64,000 bases of DNA from Bacteroidota bacterium (GTDB taxonomy: Bacteria; Bacteroidota; Bacteroidia; AKYH767-A; 2013-40CM-41-45), in the NCBI GenBank assembly GCA_016711505.1, contig JADJSV010000016.1, positions 62,001 through 126,000 of the forward strand, in the 5' to 3' direction. Position 1 is the first letter of the stretch; each line of letters opens with the position of its first letter. Shown here one piece after another: positions 58,792 to 64,000 of this stretch. The position numbers and the translations under genes were made by a program. Under the pieces are notes generated by a model. The model was not told the origin of the DNA. It saw only the letters and a list, made by a program, of their open reading frames with translations, and did not search any database.

Positions 58792-59979
58792 ATGCCTCAC
58801 TATCCCAATCACATCAAATCAAAATTACCCAAAGCAGGGACAACCATTTTTTCAGTTATGTCTGCTCTGGCAAATGAACATAAAGCCATAAACCTTTCGC
58901 AAGGGTTTCCAAACTTTGATGTATCCGAAGAATTAATTTCTCTGGTGAATCATTACATGAAAAAAGGGATGAACCAGTATGCGCCCAGTCAGGGAATCAT
59001 TTCACTGAGAGAACGGATTGCAGAAAAAGTTCAGGACCTTTATGGTGCAACCTATAATCCTGAATCGGAGATAAACATTACAAGCGGCGGAACGCAGGCG
59101 ATATACACGGCCATAACAGCAATGATCCGGGAAGGTGACGAAGTTCTCATCTTCGAACCGGCTTATGATTCTTACGCGCCTGCTATACTTCTTGCAGGAG
59201 GAATTCCCGTTTATATGCAACTCATCGCTCCGGATTATTCAATCGACTGGACAAAGGTTAAAAAACTCATTACGCAGAAGACGAAAATGATCATCATCAA
59301 CACTCCGCATAATCCTGCGGGGACAATTCTTACGTCGAAAGACATGAAAGAGTTGGAGAAGATCACATCAAATTCTGATATCACAATTATCAGTGATGAA
59401 GTGTATGAACATATTTTATTCGACGGCCTGAAACATGAAAGTGTTATGCGCTATCCGAAATTAGCTGAACGAAGTTTTGTGGTTTTTTCTTTTGGAAAAA
59501 CATATCATAACACCGGATGGAAGATGGGATATTGCCTGGCTCCGGAGAATTTAATGGTTGAATTCAGACGAGTTCATCAATTCGTTGTATTCTCCAGCAA
59601 TACACCTGTACAATATGCCTTCGCGGATTTTATGAAAAATAAAAATTATCTCGAACTGGCTTCTTTCTATCAGCAAAAGCGCGACTACTTTTTGAAACTT
59701 ATAGCCGGATCCAAGTTTAAATTTATTCCTGCAAAAGGTTCCTACTTTCAGTGTCTGGACTATAGTGAACTTACAAATGAAAAAGATCTGGATTTCGCTA
59801 TTCGCCTTACAAAAGAAAATGGAATCGCTTCTGTTCCTGTATCTGCATTTTATAATAAAAAGAATGATTACAAAATGCTCAGGTTCTGTTTTGCAAAAAC
59901 AAATGAAACACTTGAACAAGCTGCAGAAAAGATCTGCTCAATTAAATCCGTAAAATCTCCCGGCAAAATTACTGTTTAA
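58792..59979 (+). CDS. Methionine/glutamine aminotransferase (KAT-like, class I)
   Basis: A 395-residue PLP aminotransferase: AINLSQGFPNFDVSEELI, YAPSQGIISLRERIAEKV, NITSGGTQAIY, NTPHNPAGTIL, ISDEVYEHILFDG and SFGKTYHNTGWKMGY with the PLP Lys near 236. These match the kynurenine/glutamine transaminase K (YbdL) group, which converts methionine or glutamine with 2-oxo acids. The next gene is an omega-amidase, the typical partner: it opens the 2-oxoglutaramate formed from glutamine. Together they support methionine salvage or 2-oxo acid balance. A standard class I enzyme for another amino acid cannot be excluded. Confidence 0.9.
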   Translation: MPHYPNHIKSKLPKAGTTIFSVMSALANEHKAINLSQGFPNFDVSEELISLVNHYMKKGMNQYAPSQGIISLRERIAEKVQDLYGATYNPESEINITSGGTQAIYTAITAMIREGDEVLIFEPAYDSYAPAILLAGGIPVYMQLIAPDYSIDWTKVKKLITQKTKMIIINTPHNPAGTILTSKDMKELEKITSNSDITIISDEVYEHILFDGLKHESVMRYPKLAERSFVVFSFGKTYHNTGWKMGYCLAPENLMVEFRRVHQFVVFSSNTPVQYAFADFMKNKNYLELASFYQQKRDYFLKLIAGSKFKFIPAKGSYFQCLDYSELTNEKDLDFAIRLTKENGIASVPVSAFYNKKNDYKMLRFCFAKTNETLEQAAEKICSIKSVKSPGKITV

Positions 59980-59995
59980 CAATCTGCATCAAATT

Positions 59996-60769
59996 ATGAA
60001 AGTTACTATCATACAAACAAATTTGATCTGGGAAAAGAAGAATGAGAATCTCGCCAAATTAAAAGAAACAATTTCCGGAATTGCTGAAGATACTGATGTA
60101 ATTATTCTTCCTGAAATGTTCACTACAGGTTTTACGATGAATGCCAAACCGATGGCAGAACCAATGACAGGGAACTCCATTCAGTGGCTTAAAAAAATTG
60201 CAGCAGAAAAAAATTGTGCAATTACAGGAAGTGTGATCATAGAAGAGGACGGAAACTATTTCAACCGACTGATCTGGGTAACACCTGATGAAATCAAATC
60301 ATACGACAAACGACATCTTTTCTCTTACGCTAAAGAAGATGAAACGTATACAGCAGGAAATTCTAAACTGATCGTTAATTTCAAAGACTGGAAAATTTGT
60401 CTCATGGTATGTTATGATCTGCGCTTTCCCGTGTGGAGCCGACGTACAAAGTCTGAAGATTATGATCTGCTCGTTTATGTAGCCAACTGGCCGGAGCGCC
60501 GGATCTTTGCATGGAAAAATTTACTTCCGGCAAGAGCAATCGAAAATCAATCTTACGTTGTTGGTGTGAATAGAATCGGAAACGATGGAAACGATGTGTA
60601 CCATTCAGGCGATAGTGCTGTATATGGTTTTACAGGAGAAATCATTTCAAAAACTCAGGCGCATGTAGAATCTGTTGAAACCATTGAACTCAATCCGGAA
60701 GAATTGAAAGAATATCGAAAGCATTTTGCTTTTTTTCAGGATGGGGATGGGTTTGAAATAAAATTTTAA
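59996..60769 (+). CDS. Nitrilase-family omega-amidase (YafV-like)
   Basis: A 257-residue carbon-nitrogen hydrolase with the catalytic triad E40 (IILPEMFTTGF), K105 (YDKRHLFSY) and C139 (LMVCYDLRFPVWSR). WERR-like AAN/GERRIFAWKNLLPARAIEN and VVGVNRIGNDGNDVYHSGDS place it in the YafV/Nit2 group, which hydrolyses 2-oxoglutaramate to 2-oxoglutarate and ammonia. It begins 16 bases after the aminotransferase stop, so the pair forms an operon. Confidence 0.93.
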   Translation: MKVTIIQTNLIWEKKNENLAKLKETISGIAEDTDVIILPEMFTTGFTMNAKPMAEPMTGNSIQWLKKIAAEKNCAITGSVIIEEDGNYFNRLIWVTPDEIKSYDKRHLFSYAKEDETYTAGNSKLIVNFKDWKICLMVCYDLRFPVWSRRTKSEDYDLLVYVANWPERRIFAWKNLLPARAIENQSYVVGVNRIGNDGNDVYHSGDSAVYGFTGEIISKTQAHVESVETIELNPEELKEYRKHFAFFQDGDGFEIKF

Positions 60770-60773
60770 GTTT

Positions 60774-60875
60774 AAATTTCAACACTAAGTTCACTAAAAT
60801 TTATCACAAGAGCACTTATAAAGGCATCACTTGTGTTCTTGTGCTAAGAACTTAGTGATCTTAGTGTTGAAATTT
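60774..60875. terminator. Inverted repeat between convergent genes (probable bidirectional terminator)
   Basis: AAATTTCAACACTAAGTTCA and GTGATCTTAGTGTTGAAATT form long arms at the ends, with CACAAGAGCAC against GTGTTCTTGTG inside. The vocabulary is the same as at 20897 and 42985. Confidence 0.75.
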
Positions 60876-60891
60876 TTCTTACAATACAAGA

Positions 60892-62007
60892 TTACATCTG
60901 CCTGGCAACCTGTCTCAAAATATCGATCCACTCCTCCTTCGCTCTGCTTGTTCCTAAGCGAACTATTATCAGATTTTTTTCGGGGAGAACATAAATGTAT
61001 TGACCAAGGTGTCCGATAGCTGCGAAATCATTTTCCTTAGGCCCTACCCACCACTGACGATTGTAATATTCTGCTCCACCCTTTTCTGTATTTGGAGCAA
61101 TACATTTTTTCACCCATTCATTAGGAACGATCGTCTGACCATTCCAGTTGCCGCCATTCAGATATAACCTTCCAAACTTTGCAAAATCTCTTGCCCTTGC
61201 ATTGATGCAACAAAATGCTTTCTCCAAACCATTGTTCTTTTTATCGATGCTCCAGCTGGCATCGTATTCCATTTGCAAAGGGCGCCAGATCTTTTCATCT
61301 AAATATTCTGTGATCGGTTTTCCGGTCGCTCTTTCAAGAATTAACCCAAGAATTTCTGTATTCACACTCTTGTAATCGAATCCTTCCATCGGTCCTTTTT
61401 CAGTCTTCAGTTTTGTAAGACTTTTTCTCAAAGTCTTACCGTAGTAAAACGAAGCTGCCCCGCTGAATGGCGAATTATATCCTTCCGAAAATTTAACCCC
61501 TGATGCCATATGCAATACATGATGGATCGTTACATTATTCCAGTTGTACTTATCTTTTAATTCAGGAATATAATTTACAATCGGATCATCTTCACTTTTG
61601 ATCTTTCCTTCTCCAATTGCAATTCCTATCAATGCAGAAACATATGACTTTGCAACAGAAAACGAAGCCACGACGGAAGCAGTGTCATAATCATCCTGAT
61701 ACTTTTCATATATCAAACTATCATTTCTAATGATAAGAAATGCGACTGTAGGCGATTTTTCAATGAACGTCTTGAAATCTGTTGTAACGCCTGCGTGATC
61801 TTTAATTTTTAAGTTGTTATCGACAGCCATATTATTTTGTGCATCGATAAACTTAAATGGTTGCGCCGACCCATGTAGCGGCCGTGAAGGGAAAATTTTA
61901 TGATCCGTAATGTTTGAAAAATTATACCAGAAATACCGGCCAACTTTACAGCCACCAAATAAAAAAACTATTACAGATAATGTTAGCAGGAATATTCCTT
62001 TTCTCAT
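60892..62007 (-). CDS. Serine hydrolase, beta-lactamase class C fold, lipoprotein
   Basis: A 371-residue protein with lipobox FLFGGC (Cys20). The serine motif is SFSVAK with Ser117 and Lys120 (S-x-x-K), and DYKSVNTEIL supplies the Tyr/Asn equivalent region; RARDFAKFGRLYLNGG and HLGQYIYVLPEKNLIIVRLG are typical of this group. Class C members include esterases, DD-peptidases and beta-lactamases; as an anchored lipoprotein it is more likely a peptidase or esterase of cell-wall metabolism than a resistance enzyme. It lies 11 bases downstream of the Big_5 lipoprotein gene and may share its transcript. Confidence 0.9.
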   Translation of the reverse strand: MRKGIFLLTLSVIVFLFGGCKVGRYFWYNFSNITDHKIFPSRPLHGSAQPFKFIDAQNNMAVDNNLKIKDHAGVTTDFKTFIEKSPTVAFLIIRNDSLIYEKYQDDYDTASVVASFSVAKSYVSALIGIAIGEGKIKSEDDPIVNYIPELKDKYNWNNVTIHHVLHMASGVKFSEGYNSPFSGAASFYYGKTLRKSLTKLKTEKGPMEGFDYKSVNTEILGLILERATGKPITEYLDEKIWRPLQMEYDASWSIDKKNNGLEKAFCCINARARDFAKFGRLYLNGGNWNGQTIVPNEWVKKCIAPNTEKGGAEYYNRQWWVGPKENDFAAIGHLGQYIYVLPEKNLIIVRLGTSRAKEEWIDILRQVARQM

Positions 62008-62018
62008 AGCACTAAATT

Positions 62019-63632
62019 TTATTTTTCTGTTTCAGGTTTAATTGTAAAATCCCACTTAACATCAACATCCCAGTTACTTCTTACCGTAATTTTTTCCGGA
62101 TAGTATTTTGTTGATTCAGGCTGAATTTTTTTCATCAAATTTCCTGAATCCCACATGTTATTTCCGTTTGCATCATCAATGAGCTTCACCCTGTATAGTT
62201 TCGGATCGAGGTATGAATATTGAATTGCAGTATCTCCTTTTACATACGATTGCCGGACTACAAAATCATTGTCATCCAAAAGCTGAACTATTACATTCGC
62301 CTTGATTGCTGACAATTTTAACATCATAGTACCGTAATAAGTTTCAGGGCGGACTGTCCATTCCAAAATGGTGGTATCATTCTTCAATCCATAAATATCA
62401 GTTGCTGTCCCGGGAGGAATGAATAATTCATATTCAGATTTTTCTACCCATTTAGCATCGATTAGAAAAGACGATTTTATACTATCGGTAAAAAAGGTTT
62501 TGTAATCAGAAACTACAACAGTATCCCTCTTCAAAACAAATGCACTTTCATTTAAGCTCACCAATGGATGATTGCTCATCACTTTATAAGGTAAGTAAAA
62601 ATGATGTTCTGATGTTTTATCAGCAGGCTCGAACAAAAGAGCAAATTTACCTCTTCCTGTTACCTGAGAATTTTGCTTGAATAACCGGACATCGACAGTA
62701 TCCATCTTCTTTCCGCCAAAATAATAAAAACTCAAAGAATCTACTTCTGTGTTTTTATAGAGTATCGTTAAAGAATCTTTCTGATCAGAAAATTCTTTTG
62801 AAAATATCTCCAACTTAGTAGTATCACTCAAAAAGTTAAGTTTAACTGTATCTGCTGCTGCTGAGAATACAAGTAAAACTTTTCCGGGGGATAAAGAAAC
62901 GGACTTATTTAAACGCAGAGGCGGAGGTTCTTTGAATAATCTCATCTGAACTTTTTCATCACCGGCCTCAATCCTTGAATCAGCAAAGCCTATATGTTCT
63001 TCTCCATTTGTATAAAGGTAATTTCCGTCTTTGTCTTCCAGTGCGATGAGCTTGTAATTACCGGGTGCAATATTGTTTATTGTAAACTCACCATTATCAT
63101 TCGTTTTTGCAAAATAATTCGGACGTTGTTTGAATGGTAACGAATCATCGTTTCCTTTATAGATCATTGCAAGAAGATTCTTTTCTTTTTTATGATCAAA
63201 AGCGTATTCAATCTTTCCACTTATTTTCAGTGAATCAACAACTGCTCCTGTTGAAAAAACAAACTGATAATTTTCCAGTGGATTACCTTCATTGTTATCG
63301 GTTATTGAATTTCCAAAATTCAGAGTGTAAGTTGTATTCTCTTCCAATGTATCCTGAAAATGAATATAAACAGATTTCTTTTTGATCTTTGACTCAGGAG
63401 GATATTTCAGTAAAGGAGAAACAACAAGCTGGGTAGAGATGTCTTTCAGCTGTACAAATTCATCAAATGTCAAAACAATATCTGTAGGCTTTGTATTGAT
63501 CGAATAATTTTCAGGAACAGTCTTCAGAACTTTTGGAGGAAGAATATCTTTCTCCCCACCTGATGGATCAACGCGGATCGCACATGATGTGAGAAGTACA
63601 AGCAGAAAATATATGGAAGCCTTTTTTATCAT
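62019..63632 (-). CDS. Big_5 Ig-like domain lipoprotein
   Basis: A 537-residue protein with lipobox LTSC (Cys17). The start, DPSGGEKDILPPKVLKTVPE plus DIVLTFDEFVQL, is the Big_5 Ig-like domain common in Bacteroidota. Further beta-rich domains include NNIAPGNYKLIALEDKDGNY, a CarboxypepD_reg-like repeat, and a C-terminal NNMWDSGNLMKKIQPESTKY segment. It probably faces the envelope. Function unknown. Its ATG overlaps the fRMsr stop (ATGA), so the two genes are translationally coupled. Confidence 0.88.
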   Translation of the reverse strand: MIKKASIYFLLVLLTSCAIRVDPSGGEKDILPPKVLKTVPENYSINTKPTDIVLTFDEFVQLKDISTQLVVSPLLKYPPESKIKKKSVYIHFQDTLEENTTYTLNFGNSITDNNEGNPLENYQFVFSTGAVVDSLKISGKIEYAFDHKKEKNLLAMIYKGNDDSLPFKQRPNYFAKTNDNGEFTINNIAPGNYKLIALEDKDGNYLYTNGEEHIGFADSRIEAGDEKVQMRLFKEPPPLRLNKSVSLSPGKVLLVFSAAADTVKLNFLSDTTKLEIFSKEFSDQKDSLTILYKNTEVDSLSFYYFGGKKMDTVDVRLFKQNSQVTGRGKFALLFEPADKTSEHHFYLPYKVMSNHPLVSLNESAFVLKRDTVVVSDYKTFFTDSIKSSFLIDAKWVEKSEYELFIPPGTATDIYGLKNDTTILEWTVRPETYYGTMMLKLSAIKANVIVQLLDDNDFVVRQSYVKGDTAIQYSYLDPKLYRVKLIDDANGNNMWDSGNLMKKIQPESTKYYPEKITVRSNWDVDVKWDFTIKPETEK

Positions 63633-64000
63633 ACAAAGGCAGCGATCATTTTACATACTTCTTCAAGATACTTTCCATCAGTCTCATCAAAGTGCGAAAC
63701 AAACTCACTGTCGACATCCAAAACTGCAACAACCATGTTGCCTTTAATAATTGGTACGACAATTTCCGATCTTGATAACGAACTGCAGGCAATATGTCCG
63801 GGAAAAAGATCAACATCAGGAACTATGATCGTTTCTGAATTCTCCCATGAAGTACCACAAACACCTTTCCCTTTCTGAATTCTCGTGCAAGCAACAGGTC
63901 CCTGAAACGGCCCTAAAACAAGTTCTTCACCTTTGGGAGATGGTTTAACAAAATATAACCCAATCCAGAAAAAAGAGAATGTATCTTTTAGTCCGGCGAT
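63629..64000 (-). CDS. msrC: Free methionine-(R)-sulfoxide reductase (GAF domain), 5' end outside window
   Basis: The minus-strand frame from the window edge to the TGA at 63629 gives 123 residues of a GAF domain. It has FFWIGLYFVKPSPKGEELVL, GPFQGPVACTRIQKGKGVCG and CSSLSRSEIVVPIIKGNMV with the three Cys positions used by fRMsr/YebR enzymes, plus DVDSEF near the end. Full members have about 150-160 residues, so only the N-terminal part is missing. The enzyme reduces free R-methionine sulfoxide. Its stop overlaps the Big_5 start. Confidence 0.92.
   Translation of the reverse strand: MAGLKDTFSFFWIGLYFVKPSPKGEELVLGPFQGPVACTRIQKGKGVCGTSWENSETIIVPDVDLFPGHIACSSLSRSEIVVPIIKGNMVVAVLDVDSEFVSHFDETDGKYLEEVCKMIAAFV

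Noticed and set aside
1..64000. tRNA, rRNA or transposase genes
   Set aside because: I looked in the gaps and saw no cloverleaf with conserved arms, no rRNA-like sequence and no transposase motifs (DDE, HUH).

Overview
The window looks like a piece of a Bacteroidota genome (roughly Chitinophagales, Sphingobacteriales or Flavobacteriales; I cannot place it more finely). The reasons are an AT-rich composition, two giant secreted proteins ending in type IX secretion (T9SS) sorting domains, CarboxypepD_reg-type TonB-dependent receptors, many lipoproteins, a two-component-regulator propeller kinase, and the gene order rplM-rpsI-rpsB-tsf-pyrH-frr on one strand.

Layout. 1-8.1 kb: a TonB-dependent receptor (cut by the left edge), a CotH/SprB-repeat T9SS protein and a biotinyl carrier protein. 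8.2-12.7 kb: an M1 peptidase lipoprotein, a PagL-like lipid A deacylase and a DUF2807 lipoprotein. 12.7-20.9 kb: rnhA, kbl, a broken GxxExxY gene, an MMPL exporter, rmlA, a sugar-nucleotide epimerase and a polyprenyl synthase. 21.1-26.1 kb: a PKD-like giant protein with a CHU_C sorting domain. 26.3-28.8 kb: radical SAM, WD40 and VOC genes. 29.4-33.6 kb: the translation operon. 33.8-37.3 kb: a small membrane protein, a TIGR01777 oxidoreductase, a photolyase and msrB. 37.5-42.9 kb: an outer-membrane barrel protein, a PapD-like chaperone and two related small secreted proteins, which I read as a chaperone-usher-like surface system. 43.1-47.0 kb: kdsB, a second TonB receptor with an in-frame stop, and a headless dprA. 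47.1-58.6 kb: a signalling island of two related histidine kinases, a SWIB/histone-like protein, a MORN-repeat protein, a response regulator, a hybrid kinase, an Hpt protein and a membrane-tailed response regulator. 58.8-64 kb: a methionine/glutamine transaminase with its omega-amidase, a serine hydrolase, a Big_5 lipoprotein and a free-methionine sulfoxide reductase (cut by the right edge).

Two genome-wide themes stand out. First, about a dozen intergenic gaps hold long, often perfect inverted repeats with a shared vocabulary (AACACTAAGATCACTAA, CACAAGAACAC, ATCTGCGGG), half of them between convergent genes. Second, at least seven genes are broken by single-base slips, mostly in A/T runs. 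Together with a 650-base block of stretched homopolymers at 49.3-49.95 kb, this suggests a draft, error-prone assembly, so the breaks should not be read as biology without rechecking.
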